Positions 56,601 to 64,000 are shown, numbered from the stretch's first letter. The stretch: DNA of 64,000 bases from Zygnema cylindricum (GCA_037447655.1 JBBHKE010002052.1:625185-689184), one strand, 5' to 3'. Program-made: numbers and translations. The notes: generated from the sequence alone by a model not told the origin.

Positions 56601-59600
56601 CTACCATTTGGCCTCGGATTGACCCAGTTATCACGCTTTTGAGGGTTTGGTTGGCAGTTTTTTGATGGTGGAACGATTGAATGATAGCAAAAGGTTTGCT
56701 GTTTATGGCAATATAAGAGACCTCCAAAGCAAAAATATTAATTTACGCTTATTTGCCATGAGTCTTCTAAGTACTTACACCTATCGGATCACATTTACAC
56801 CCGGTTTAGATCCAGATTTTGTTCCAGCTTCAATGAACGTCGACTATTTGGACCATTGGGAAAAAGATGACCGTTGTGGGCAGGGTTTAACGATACAATT
56901 TCCATCAGCAAAAAATTATCAGTGGGCGATGAATGCTACAGATCAAGCATATTTCAGGTAGGTTTGAAAAGGCCAGATCTTATGTATAGGCCGCATGGAT
57001 AAAGCTTAGCCTTTAATGTGAAAAAACTGATTTTATGCAGTGTGAATTTCTGTTTTTTTTTTTGAACGTTGAAGAGCTAGATATGTTAAGTACGGCAAGC
57101 CAAGTGCTTCCATGGTGATAATTCGTCAAGTCGTTAAACTGTGTAAGAAATCGAGCTCAAATTCATGGCACTTGTTTACTTTAGACTTCAAATATAATGT
57201 GCAGTAAAGAGTGATTTAGAGGCTTGATTTTTGGTCGAATGCAGGTATTGCGATAGGGTTGTCCCTTCAACTCCACAAAGGATTTTTTATGAATCGATTT
57301 GTTTTTCGAGAATGGGATTCTTTCGTCTTGAACTCCCCACAACCCTCGACTCAAAGTTAACACTTTACAGGGCGAATGTCAACAATTACTGCCAGATCTC
57401 CAGGTGATGACGTCAGACTTCAATTTTTGAATGGTTATAAACAAAGTTCATACCATATCGATTGCACATTTGTTAGGCCTGTTCTCCATTAGGGGCTGTC
57501 CCAGCAAACATGCGGATACGTCTATTTCTAGTGTTTACTGGCACTGCCTTCCATTATGTCGTGCCAGTAGACATCGTTTCTCAATTATGATTGGCGCCAC
57601 GTAGGTTAGTTTTCAGATTCTTAAAATCTATAAATATTCTTCAAGCTGAAAATCTGTACGTAATATTTGTACGGGTGGAGGTAGTTAATGACTCCTACAA
57701 AAATTTTGCGACCAGATTTTAATTTTGAAATTGAAAATCAAAATTTCGGAACGGAATGTCAAAAAGGCGCCGCAAACTTTTAAGGTCAGCGGATGTCAGA
57801 AGGAGCGTGCGAAGATATTTCGGTCGACCTTCATACACCGTGGCGGAAGGCACTTGACGTGTACGACGTGTTCGATTCACTTTGCCTGTTCGTGGTGGTT
57901 TTTTTTTCTAATTTTCACGTGTACCAATGGTACGCGACCAGTGTGAAGAAACTCTCCTCCCGAGGAGAGTCTCTTCACACTGGAGGATGTGCGTGATTGC
58001 TTCGCGAATCTAAAAAAGTGAAAAATCCAATGGTTGACATTTACGCCTATTATATTGGAGCCATCCAGTAGACATGTTTCGTCATGTTTCTTCTGACAAA
58101 AAAAAAAAAAATGGTACAAATCTGTACGAAATCGTACGGCGTCCAGTAAACAACCCCACTTTTCCTCTAATGGAAGTTCACCCTTAGTCAGCGATGTCAA
58201 TATCCACATTTATATCAATTGGTTCAAATTTCGGAAAGATAACTACCAATAAGGTCAATTATTACCGATAAACTGATAGTTGGTGATGACCGATATGAAT
58301 TAGTACGGTGACGGTACACCGCGAATCGTTTTTTTCGCCACTTAAAACATCTTTTCTTCGTACACACTTGTCTGGTTGTGTATCTGACGGTTGCGATTGA
58401 AAGGTATCATTTTCAGCTTCCGAGTTGCAATCTCAAATTGAAAATCCGACAATTGTGTACGGAGAAAAGATGTTTTAAGTGGCGAAAAAAACCTTGACGC
58501 TAATAACGATTCGCGGTTGTACTTCAAGTACTATAAAGTACAAACTAAGACAGGAAACATTTTGAAGGTGTTGTACCTGATGGACGACGACGGACAATTT
58601 GTGATTTTTGCTGCTCGAAGACTCGTTCTGAAAATGTTCGCATAATCTAGTCTCAGAATTTTCTGAAAATAGTGAAAGTACAGTACTTTTGTCGACCCTT
58701 TTAGTGGTCAGGTTTGAGGATTGCATTTTTAAACTTGTAATGTCACCTGAGGATTGCATTTTTAAACTTGTAATGTATACTTTTCTGTACTTTTTTTTTG
58801 ATCCGATAATTGATTATCGGGTACTCCAAAATTTAATATCTAAAAGGCGCTACAAATATAAAAATTTGGTTCTAAAGTCGTGTTTATAGCTTCAAAGTTT
58901 CATCCGACGTTTAGTGAGAACCATAACGCATGTCACTTTTCTGGTGAAATCAGCTACATTGCACTTCTACATTCGTCGCAATTCTAGTTTCTTGAGAAGG
59001 CAATCGTTTGTGTTCTTTTCTTTCTGCAAACGAATCTGAAATTCAGTACGCGACAGGAGCTCCTTGTTCTGCCTTCCCGCAGAGCTCACAAAATGTTTGC
59101 ACTTAGGTCACTGAAGTTAATGTTGATTAGAGTTGATATTCGGACCATTTTGGGGCTTTTGAAGCTCGTATGCGATATTTCCTTTGCGTCACATATGAAG
59201 GAAGTTGCATTTTTATGAGATTGACAAAATGCACTATTGGTTGGTGAGAGTTTAATCGATATTACTGCTGAGCATCATTCATTGAATAAAAGCAAAGAAA
59301 GTTAAATTGATTAAAAGAACATCAAAAACTCATGCAGAGAGTCTCTCTGTTTTTTCTTTCAATGCAGTCCCTGCAGCGTCCAATGGAGTGCCGACAAGTG
59401 GCAGTACAACGCTTCCGGTTTAGAACTGAGACCTCAGTTTTATAACCCGTCAAGCAATATTAACAAGTGGAAATCGGGGTACGCTCCCTTGGGTTACAGT
59501 TATTCAGGTAAAATTTTGCAGTGCTTCCTATACTCTATAATTATTGGAAATAAATCAAATGAGTTTTTGCCACCAGAATCTTCCTATAAACGGATTATAA

Positions 59601-61182
59601 AAGAGAGTGTGAAATTATTACCATGACAGGAATAAAGTGAAATATAATGTGGTAGATGTAATAGTACAGACAAACGTTCACCTAGCTATTATTACTTTTG
59701 TTTTTTCCTTACTAAAGTTCAGGACATTTTATGGCAATAGGTGGCTTATTCTCATAACAAGGGAGGGTTATGTTGTGGAGGTCAGTACCATATTCTCATG
59801 CCAAGGGAGAACATGTTTTTGCAGTTAATGCTTTATTACTTGCCCTTTGCACGTAAAAATTCTGTCCCAAATCCTTTGTGGTAAATAAGGTTTACTGAAA
59901 ATTCTACGGGACGCTCAGGACATAAAATCGTAATCTGATGTTTCTCAAAACTTTGTGCTTCGAACCTATGTGTTCGTAGTTACTGAACCAGATTTCCCTT
60001 CGATTTAGAAAAAACTAGTCTGCAAAATAAGCCGGTAAAGTAGGAAGGATAACGCACAGGTCCGGGAAATACATGATTTACCCTTAAGACTCCCGAACCA
60101 AACCTCGCATGGGCTCTGTACCGCGCTCTGTTTGGTTCTCGAGTCGTACGGCGGGCCCCGGGCCTCTAAGGATAAATAAATCTCCTATTTCCTTCCATCT
60201 ATGCGATAGGCATGCACATATTGTTATCAACAAAAGCTTCTCACATGAGATGCAAACATGAGTCGTCAAAATATTAATTTTCTCTGAGGTTGGGCCGGCG
60301 GTGGATATTTCCAGGCCCTTTTCAGATTAGGACTCGCCTTCCGAACTCAACAGATTCCCTAGTCACCTACTACTTTCGGAAGACGTTCAACATCTACAGA
60401 CGTCTCCGTTTTATTGAACTGATCTTCAACATTCTTGTGCAACACGGTTCTGTGGTTTACTTGAACAATCGAGAGATCCTCCGCGATAACCTTCCACAAG
60501 ACCAAAAGGTTACAAACAGCACACTGGTATGTGTTCATTCTCTTTAAATTTTGAATGATTGGAACATCTGTCCGCATTCGTTTGTTGGAAAATTGATGGA
60601 TTGAGTTTAGGAATATCTTGGAAAGGCTGCAACGAATGAAAGCCACGCAAATGTTTTCTCGACTTTCCATATGTTTGAAAAGCTCATATAGAAACAGTCT
60701 TTCCCGATAGATTGCTCCTTCACATTCCTCTGTCTTGGTTTTGTTTTTATGTTTATTTAAAGATTCCTCTCTTTCTTTTCCTTTTTTTTCTTTTTTCCCT
60801 TTTTCTTTTTTTATTCGCGCCCCAATATGCCCCAATTTCCTGCAGTTGCTAACTTTTTCTTTCGCACTAATAACCTCCTATTTCCTTCAGTTTTTGCTTA
60901 AGTTTTTCGTTTGCCCCAAGATTAAGCGCCAATTTCCTTCAATATTTCAAAATTTTGCATTGACAGGATGGGAATCTTCCCTTGCAGGCATCCCGACAAA
61001 CAGATCGAATATGGAAGACCTTCACAGTGGTACAAAATACCGCTTCTCCATTCCTATTGGAAGGAAAAAACACAATTGCTGTGGAAGTACATGTCTGGAA
61101 TGCGACTTGTCTCGAAGTACTCTTTGACTTGAGATTGGCATTGAATGCCGGTGGAATCGTTACACCGGGGCCTGTAATTTAG
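35298..61182 (+). CDS. Secreted FAS1 / Ser-Pro-rich / G8 / beta-helix protein, about 20 exons
   Basis: Exons read on the plus strand: 35298-~35652 (signal peptide, FAS1 start), ~37298-40838 (FAS1 end, Pro-rich), 42338-42500, 42960-43173, 43421-43628, 43886-44071, 45058-45227, 47869-47969, 48416-48596, 53220-53278, 54431-54634, 54754-54888, 55172-55283, 55765-55827, 56042-56298, 56628-56957, 59368-59507, 60315-60526, 60988-61182. Nearly all junctions have GT/AG and matching phase. From 42338 on, the order of motifs follows animal CEMIP/TMEM2 (G8, beta-helix). These act on hyaluronan in vertebrates; the substrate here is unknown. The product looks extracellular. Weak points: the FAS1 middle is not located, the first ~20 codons of the 37298 exon are uncertain, a ~50-residue segment is missing after 45227, and the donor after 56298 is altered. 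It may be a working gene or a recently damaged one. Confidence 0.75.
35653..37297 (+). other. Intron region; central FAS1 exon not located
   Basis: A purine-rich GGGAGAGAGG stretch reaches to 35830, and a MITE lies at 35861-36063. FAS1 domains need some 60 further residues between the two halves seen here; no convincing exon for them was found. A good acceptor, CTCTGTTTCAG, stands at 37265, but the frame used downstream has a stop at 37283. The true 3' splice site may be GTGTGTACAG at 37319. Confidence 0.5.
35861..36063. mobile_element. MITE in an early intron
   Basis: The ends TACACCTTGTCTCGCTGTTA and the inverted ACACAGTGTA match the family at 25648 and 58315. It shares the GGTTGCGATTGAAAGG block with the copy at 58315. 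Confidence 0.75.
37298..40838 (+). CDS. Large exon: FAS1 C-terminus and Ser/Pro-rich (extensin-like) region
   Basis: This is one open frame of about 1180 codons. Near the start ANISELYVGTMIVIHGIDNV is the H2/C-terminal motif of FAS1 domains (NGVIHVIDKV-type). About 170 residues of Ser/Pro-rich spacer follow. Then comes a decapeptide array, PNPLPPSSPP, encoded by a 30-bp minisatellite (~38100-40340). A last section of PPSPPPP-type runs resembles extensins and pherophorins, whose prolines are hydroxylated and glycosylated. In the middle (about 38790-40130) the same DNA is read in another frame as LILSLPLVPH; a 2-bp gain and a later 1-bp gain shift it out and back. It ends CCATTCCTACACTAGTGG|GTAAGT, phase 1. 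The next exon adds GA and continues WSDPCTWP. Confidence 0.75.
38100..40340 (+). repeat. 30-bp minisatellite, about 70 units
   Basis: The unit is CCTAATCCTCTCCCTCCCTC followed by TAGTCCCCCA, with many point changes. It has two stop-free frames on the plus strand; the third contains TAA and TAG in each unit. It is almost pure pyrimidine-rich on this strand. Confidence 0.9.
40839..42337 (+). other. Intron with one MITE
   Basis: It starts GTAAGT and ends TTTACAG. It contains the MITE at 42006-42207 and short repeats of TTACCTGTTTA near the acceptor (42265, 42286 and 42325). No other exon was recognised. Confidence 0.7.
42006..42207. mobile_element. MITE, same subfamily as 52145-52348
   Basis: The ends TACACCTTGAATCGTTATTA and TAATAACGATTCACGGTGTA are inverted. 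The inner ATTTAAGGACGTGGACCATA block recurs in reverse orientation at 52145-52348. Confidence 0.85.
42338..44071 (+). CDS. Exons 42338-42500, 42960-43173, 43421-43628, 43886-44071: G8 domain
   Basis: The first exon gives NWSDPCTWPNSVIPG and later VLLDLPNLELNVLHIKGLL, the start of a G8 domain, which is named for its conserved glycines. The second continues LVIGDTDRQFQQTAIFELTP and ITVGHKGFAV. The third reads IGGGQVHLHGMPG, SWCRLIQTAKAGDTTITVD and NIAIAPTDFEFREAEKRTI, the conserved stretch that follows G8 in CEMIP, TMEM2 and fibrocystin-like proteins. The fourth gives VLNLTAPLRVEHYGE and GEVALLTRNIVIQG. Phases match at each joint if the fourth exon starts at 43886 (CTTCCACAG). That acceptor has a weak pyrimidine tract and is the least certain. 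The domain is extracellular in its relatives. Confidence 0.85.
45058..48596 (+). CDS. Exons 45058-45227, 47869-47969, 48416-48596: beta-helix region, first part
   Basis: GHFVLFKTKVPQYIEGVEFV and GRLGRYPIHFHIIGS match the signature YPIHFH of this family. NDNSIHNSKQ ends the first exon. The next begins ITSFNTDDNPSTFWISNPAN if the in-phase acceptor CAAACAG at 47868 is used; the stronger-looking TTTGCAG at 47857 is out of phase. The third reads FWFQLLKTVTGDSLLI and GTFRGNVAHSNHAIGLRTYP and ends at CAGGA|GTAAGT. Relatives have about 50-60 residues (an IHGT...GHCFFLEDG-type stretch) between the first and second of these exons. None was found in the 2.6 kb between them, so that segment is deleted or lost. 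Confidence 0.82.
46251..46376. repeat. 12-bp minisatellite (TTCGCCGATTTA)n in an intron
   Basis: There are about ten units, the last ones changed to TTCGCCGGTTAA. They lie in the intron between 45227 and 47869. Peptides such as NRRI on the minus strand are only a reflection of the repeat. Confidence 0.85.
46430..47230. repeat. Foldback-like repeat cluster in an intron
   Basis: Copies of a ~45-bp unit containing CTGCCCGTA and TCGTCGCAGAAAA occur at about 46893-46943 and 46990-47037. An inverted copy lies at 46641-46683 (GCGACAACTTCAAAGGTTTA...TTTTACGGGCA). The outer GGGTCATAGGTTAG near 46439 has a rough inverted partner near 47181. No coding content was recognised. Confidence 0.55.
47535..47640. 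repeat. Palindromic AT-rich repeat (perfect 30-bp arms)
   Basis: The arm 47535-47564 (GTATACATATACAAGTATTA...) and its exact reverse complement at 47611-47640 flank a core made mostly of (AT)n. It could extrude as a long cruciform. Confidence 0.93.
48955..49472 (+). mobile_element. Miniature LTR retrotransposon (TRIM/SMART-like)
   Basis: Two LTRs, 48955-49185 (ending CTTAACA) and 49254-49472 (ending CTTGACA), start TGAYG and match over most of their length. Between them lie only 68 bp. These begin TGGTATCGGAGCCAGG, an initiator tRNA-Met primer site, and end in a purine tract, CGAGGGGGGGAG. There is no coding capacity. Each LTR carries a tRNA-like sequence. No clear target duplication was seen. 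Confidence 0.78.
49345..49417 (+). other. tRNA-like cloverleaf within the TRIM 3' LTR
   Basis: 73 bases fold as a tRNA. Acceptor GAGCTGG/CCGGCTC has one G-T pair. The D arm is GCAC/GTGC, the anticodon arm TTCAC/GTGAA with loop AGCTTAA, and the T arm CGAGG/CCTGG has one mismatch around TTCAAAT. The B box is GGTTCAAATCC. Base 33 is G, where tRNAs have T, and no CCA is encoded; a working tRNA is doubtful. The 5' LTR copy (49046-49130) is damaged by an 11-13-bp duplication (TGGTGGCCCAG). Confidence 0.7.
49712..50120. mobile_element. TATCG-rich foldback element, complete copy
   Basis: It begins AGTGTTGTGTATCG and ends CGATACACAACACT, exact inverted ends. The interior has many ATATATCG/CGATATAT words. 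In its centre (about 49877-49930) a run of C is followed by a run of G. Confidence 0.85.
51895..52146. mobile_element. TATCG-rich element, decayed copy
   Basis: It contains CGATAACTATCGGCGATAAC, ACCGATAACTATCGGTATCG and the end ACCCAATACAAAACACTA, a changed form of CGATACACAACACT. The left end is eroded. Confidence 0.6.
52145..52348. mobile_element. MITE, reverse-orientation relative of 42006-42207
   Basis: The ends are TACACTGTCGATCGTATTTA and TAAATACGATCGACGGTGTA. The inner TATGGTCCACGTCCTTAAAT is the reverse complement of the matching block at 42006-42207. It abuts the preceding TATCG-rich element. Confidence 0.85.
53220..53278 (+). CDS. 59-nt exon of the beta-helix region
   Basis: GGATGCAG|ATTTATGGAG... 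ending GTTAACGG|GTAAGA gives IYGVENVLDGFVTYKNVVNG. VTYKN matches the AYKN position that precedes the FADN motif in CEMIP/TMEM2-type proteins. It starts in phase 0 as the previous exon requires and ends in phase 2 as the next requires. Confidence 0.75.
53262..53840 (+). repeat. Intronic tandem array starting at the 59-nt exon's end
   Basis: About five diverged units of roughly 100-115 bp run from AAAAATGTTGTTAACGGGTA (53262), the last 17 bases of the exon plus its donor. Later starts are near 53366, 53470, 53629 and 53730. Shared words are TTGTTTTAGTTGGAAAACCA and ATAGTTCACTATCA. The left arm of the inverted duplication ends inside this array. Confidence 0.8.
54035..54203. mobile_element. Partial MITE in the intron before exon 54431
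   Basis: The left end is TACACCGTCAATCGCTATTA, and the interior (TTAGCGCTAACCTATTATTAG) resembles 55446-55646. The right terminal repeat is absent. Confidence 0.65.
54431..56957 (+). CDS. Six exons of the beta-helix region, second part
   Basis: Exons are 54431-54634, 54754-54888, 55172-55283, 55765-55827, 56042-56298 and 56628-56957. Motifs: DFIVIRNGTFADNSYALALD, VVDSLFVGQTANYGNPTGC, then GIFISTDERSDDGSYPNRIM, ANSAAIGLIGRDYIPRVFWN, TFSNNINPVWVTPRNGYYY, FINLRDKDGSILGSPGYVVS and GCPGSCYRTVVISYSE. The order is that of CEMIP/TMEM2 (FADNGIG, LFVGESGN, DGSV...GS). The second exon must start at 54754 (CAATGCAG), not at the more obvious CTTTAG of 54706, to keep phase. After 56298 the donor reads CTGGGT where the left arm has GTGAGT. 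A rescue is possible: donor AGCTGG|GTCTCC with acceptor TTTTGAG at 56643 is in phase. Confidence 0.82.
55446..55646. mobile_element. MITE in the intron before exon 55765
   Basis: The ends GCGCCGCCCATTGCTATTAG and CTAATAGCGATGGGCACTGTA are inverted. It is copied in the left arm at 1830-2029. Confidence 0.75.
57940..57981. repeat. Near-perfect 20-bp inverted repeat
   Basis: AGTGTGAAGAAACTCTCCTC, two bases, then GAGGAGAGTCTCTTCACACT: one mismatch in 20 pairs. It lies within an intron, far from any exon end. Confidence 0.9.
58315..58521. mobile_element. MITE with long inverted ends
   Basis: TACACCGCGAATCG... and the inverted CGATTCGCGGTTGTA enclose CGCCACTTAAAACATCTTTT and its inverted AAAAGATGTTTTAAGTGGCG. 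It is a close relative of 25648-25866. Confidence 0.85.
59368..61182 (+). CDS. Last three exons: C-terminal beta-sandwich
   Basis: Exons 59368-59507, 60315-60526 and 60988-61182 join in phase. They read SPCSVQWSADKWQYNASGLE, KWKSGYAPLGYSYSG, SLVTYYFRKTFNI, then GSVVYLNNREILRDNLPQ, LLEGKNTIAVEVHVWN and LFDLRLAL, ending at TAG 61180-61182. The patterns YYFRKTF, VVYLNNRE..RDNLP and GKNTIAVEVH are typical of a galactose-binding-like beta-sandwich at the end of many secreted enzymes; I know it by motif, not by family name. The acceptor TTCCAG at 60314 is preferred over an earlier CTGAG because only it keeps the frame. No membrane anchor follows, so the protein is probably secreted. Confidence 0.82.
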
Positions 61183-63689
61183 ATGTCTCTCAGATACCTT
61201 TTTTTCGAACATATCGTATTATATTGCAATCTTGGACGTTTTAAAGACAAGACAACGTTTTTTTCCAATGTAGCATATTATAGTACAATCTTGGAAGTTT
61301 AAGGACAAGACAGGTCAAAGTTTTTGGGTTTCAGTCTAAATTAATGTTTTATTTATAATCTTGTAAAAGAATGTAGTGTTTGACTTACATGTAGAAAAGT
61401 GTCTCTGATTGGTTAGGACCTGGGATTTTATTAAGAATTAATAAGGGGCTTCTTTTTGTACGATTCTTTCTAAGAAACGCCCACGTATATGAAAAGGTGC
61501 ATCGTTCTAAAAGTACACTAAGAGTAACATTCCTAAGCGAAAAAATGGGTTGTTTGGTGGACGTTGTATGTTCTCGTACCAATCCGGTCTTTTTTATTCG
61601 CTTTTACAACAAGCTTCAAGGCGTAAACATTGACCGTTCATTTTTTTTGTCTTTTTCACATTGTTTATCCAGTTTGTGGTTAGTGTCTTCAAGGAGGGCA
61701 CTTGCCACGGTTGAGGACACTACACCGCCAATCGCTATTAGCGTATTGAACGCTAATTTGGTCCCCCTTTTTTTTCTCAAATTCTCAAATAGAATTATCC
61801 ATACTATTTTAAAAAAACCCTAATTCCTAATTAGAGTAAACGATTTCTTTGAAAATTTCCATATTCCCAATTAGCGTTAATAACAGTAATTATTCCTATA
61901 CGCTAAAGAAACCTGTACGCTTGTACGCTTATAGCGATTGGCGGTCTACTGTACTGTACTCACAAACTGGACCTGCTGGTACACTTGTAAGAACTAAGAT
62001 ACGATCCAAGATGGACCAGTGATGACAATGTTACAAGTGGTATAAGCCATGTGCCTTCGGACAGAATGGATTCAAATCTAAAGTGAAAGCCACAAAAAAA
62101 TCTTTGTGGGAGGATATGACGATCCTTTTGTTATCCATTCACTTTCGTGGAAGGGACTTTGGGTTTTAAACATTATAACGAAGTTCGTACAATGATATAG
62201 TACTCACGTCCTGAATATTACAATTTAGTATGTTTGCACAAATGTTAAACTTCGTACGCCATATAGAGAATACATTAGATATTACAGAAGATTTTCAACA
62301 TTTGAACACAAGCATACATGGCACCAATTGAAATAACGAAAGTGGGTGAAAGGCCACTTCGGGCATGACCTGATGGAATATTAGTCAAAATGTTACTGGC
62401 AAAAAACATGTTAGTGAGGCCTAAATAATAAGGTACCATCTATACTTTGTACTTTTGCGCTGTAATAGTACTTCAATCCAATCACTATTTATACGTTTTT
62501 CATTTTTTTCCGTACAGATGGACTATGGTCCATTCTTTTGCACAACCTTTTCAAATTGTTTTTACAAATGGTTCATGTTATTTTCTTTTCCAATGGATAA
62601 GGTTTATATGTTTAGGTTTTTTTTAATTTGGTTATTTTCATTTGAGTTTTAGTTTTACCCATTTTATGTATTTTTCCTTTTTTTTTTGGTAGGGTTTATA
62701 TGTTGAGGGTTTTTTTAGTTTGTGTTTTTTTAGTAAGGTTATATGTTTATAAAAAAAAAGAAACAAACAAAAAAAACCCTAAACATATAAACGCTACCCA
62801 TTAGGAAAAAAATAATTGGTAGGCTTTTTACTTCTAATTGTTCATTCATTTTTCACGTTCAATAAGGTTTTTTAGGGTTCTTTATCTGCTTTTTCTCCTT
62901 TTTTCCTGTTTATTCTCGATTTTTTTTTATTCTCTCTGTTTTTTTCCTGTTTTCTCGTTGTTTTTTTTCTCCTTTTCTTTGCCTTTTCTTTGTTTTCCCT
63001 GTTTCGTGTACGACTTGTTTATTTTTTTTTCACCATGTGAGGGAATCCCGAAAACGTACTGTAAAACATGCATCCATAAAACATTTGAACACAATTTCAC
63101 GGAACATCGCTACGAGTTTTGGTGTTTTTGTAGCATAAAGCAAAAAATGGCTATGATCCTTTTGGCTTTGTCGTTTACGACAAAGCATTATTACGGTTGG
63201 CATAGTTCCAAGGCCATTAATTTTCCATGGAAGCATGTACAGACGGGTTTATAATATACCGATTTTAATTTTCTTTTCATTTAGGATGTTCCTCCATCTA
63301 GAGTTGTTAGAAGTTCTAAGGAGACATTTACTGCCAATAACTTTCATCCTAATTTTCCATCGGGTCATGCTACTAAACTACAATAACTTCGCCTGGGTGC
63401 CTTATTCACTTGTGGTAACAATGTAGGCTTGCATTCAAATATTGAAAAACGTCAAAGACTTTTCAAGCGTACGACTTGACTATAAGATTCGTACGAGCAT
63501 TCGTCAAAGTTAAACAAGCTTACAATCTAAATGTAACATTTGTACGAGGGTCCTATCTCATCGTACCAAACAAAAAAAATTAAACAACCTAAAAACAAAA
63601 AAAAGCGTGGCGGTACATAAAGGACAAAGACAACGCGAAAGGAGCTTGATGTGGCATCCTATAAAAAATATATTTTGGCGGAATTCGTT
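61183..63689. other. Intergenic region downstream of the large gene
   Basis: It contains a MITE at 61721-61948, T-rich stretches at 62500-63020 and an inverted repeat at 62688-62798 (GGTAGGGTTTATATGTTGAG against AAACATATAAACGCTACC). Reading frames here are low-complexity and match nothing recognised. No polyadenylation signal was assigned with confidence. Confidence 0.5.
61721..61948. mobile_element. MITE downstream of the large gene
   Basis: The ends are TACACCGCCAATCGCTATTA and TATAGCGATTGGCGGTCTA, inverted. The interior is not shared with the other copies, but the ends are. Confidence 0.75.
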
Positions 63690-63996
63690 GGATTTGCATC
63701 ATAGTTCAAAAGTAGGCATATTTATGGTAGGCCTTTGGTCGGCGCCTTTATCGTAAGTTGTGTTATGGGCTTTTCATGTGATCTTCTTAGATCGCTACTT
63801 TGATCAGCGACCGTCCAATCGCCGTCCAATCGTCCAAATCTGACGGTGTAAATAAAAAATTTTGGTCTGAATGTTTTAATTGGTCTGAATAGGTCCGAAT
63901 ACAATATGGGTCTTAAGGTCATATTGTATGTTTTGCATACAATAGGCATATTGTATGGGCCTACTTTCACCTACTTTTGAACTATGATTTGCATCC
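63690..63996. mobile_element. Foldback/MITE-like element at the right edge
   Basis: GGATTTGCATCATAGTTCAA...GTAGG at 63690-63716 and its reverse complement at 63970-63996 (one transposed base) bound about 250 bp with further short repeats (AGGCATATT, ATTGTATGGG). It is a different family from the TACACC MITEs. Confidence 0.7.
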
Positions 63997-64000
63997 ATTC

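Larger units (their letters stand above)
53633..57487 (+). repeat. Right arm of the inverted duplication
   Basis: Reverse-complement match of 1-3840, covering six exons and their introns. It lies in its natural place within the large gene. The homology runs to the window's first base, so its right limit may lie beyond 57487. Confidence 0.93.
56958..59367 (+). other. Intron crossing the end of the duplicated segment
   Basis: It starts GTAGGTTT and ends AATGCAG. The inverted duplication ends within it at about 57487. It also holds the hairpin at 57940-57981, a MITE at 58315-58521 and a short direct repeat (GAGGATTGCATTTTTAAACT, 58716 and 58750). No further exon was recognised. Confidence 0.7.

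Noticed and set aside
60735-61127. Frame covering a T-rich stretch and the last exon
   Set aside because: It reads the last exon in the wrong register; the in-phase frame from 60988 has the family motif GKNTIAVEVH and a proper stop.
62688-62798. Telomere-like CCCTAAA/TTTAGGG remnant
   Set aside because: Only single AGGGTTT/AAACCCTAAA words occur within an inverted repeat; there is no tandem array.

Overview
This is a eukaryotic nuclear segment: split genes with GT-AG introns, A+T-rich, and dense in transposable elements. Three things point to the green lineage, perhaps a charophyte-type alga, but the assignment is an inference. First, the one large host gene joins a fasciclin (FAS1) domain to extensin-like Ser/Pro-rich repeats. 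Second, the copia-like and gypsy-like LTR elements resemble plant ones. Third, two different primer-binding sites fit a plant-type initiator tRNA-Met: TGGTATCA in the gypsy element and GGTTATGGGCCCACC in a copia relative.

Layout. 1-3840 is the left arm of a large inverted duplication whose right arm is 53633-57487. It carries six exons of the host gene on the minus strand. A copia-type LTR inserted at 3841 cuts it off. 3841-6273 holds copia remnants. 6274-24182 is a three-deep nest: an old copia (Copia-2) split by a second (Copia-1, 10979-20611), itself split by a young gag-only LTR element (13480-17662) with a perfect 5-bp target duplication. A solo LTR sits in the 3' LTR of Copia-2. 24183-26000 is intergenic. 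26001-32756 is a TATCG-rich foldback element split by a young gypsy element (26386-32671) with apparently identical LTRs, a -1 frameshift motif between gag and pol, and loss of the RNase H and integrase core. 32757-35216 is intergenic.

The host gene runs on the plus strand from about 35298 to 61182. About twenty exons were joined by splice signals and phase. In order it encodes a signal peptide, a FAS1 domain split by introns, a roughly 900-residue Ser/Pro-rich region from a 30-bp minisatellite, a G8 domain, a long parallel-beta-helix region like the animal CEMIP/TMEM2 proteins, and a C-terminal beta-sandwich. It reads as a secreted wall or matrix protein. Its introns hold MITEs, foldback elements, a miniature LTR retrotransposon with a tRNA-like sequence in its LTRs, an AT-rich palindrome, and a tandem array that begins at the end of a 59-nt exon. 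61183-64000 is intergenic with further inverted-repeat elements.

No rRNA gene, credible functional tRNA gene, CRISPR array or prokaryotic operon was seen. Coordinates come from reading by eye; identities and copy numbers are estimates unless described as exact.
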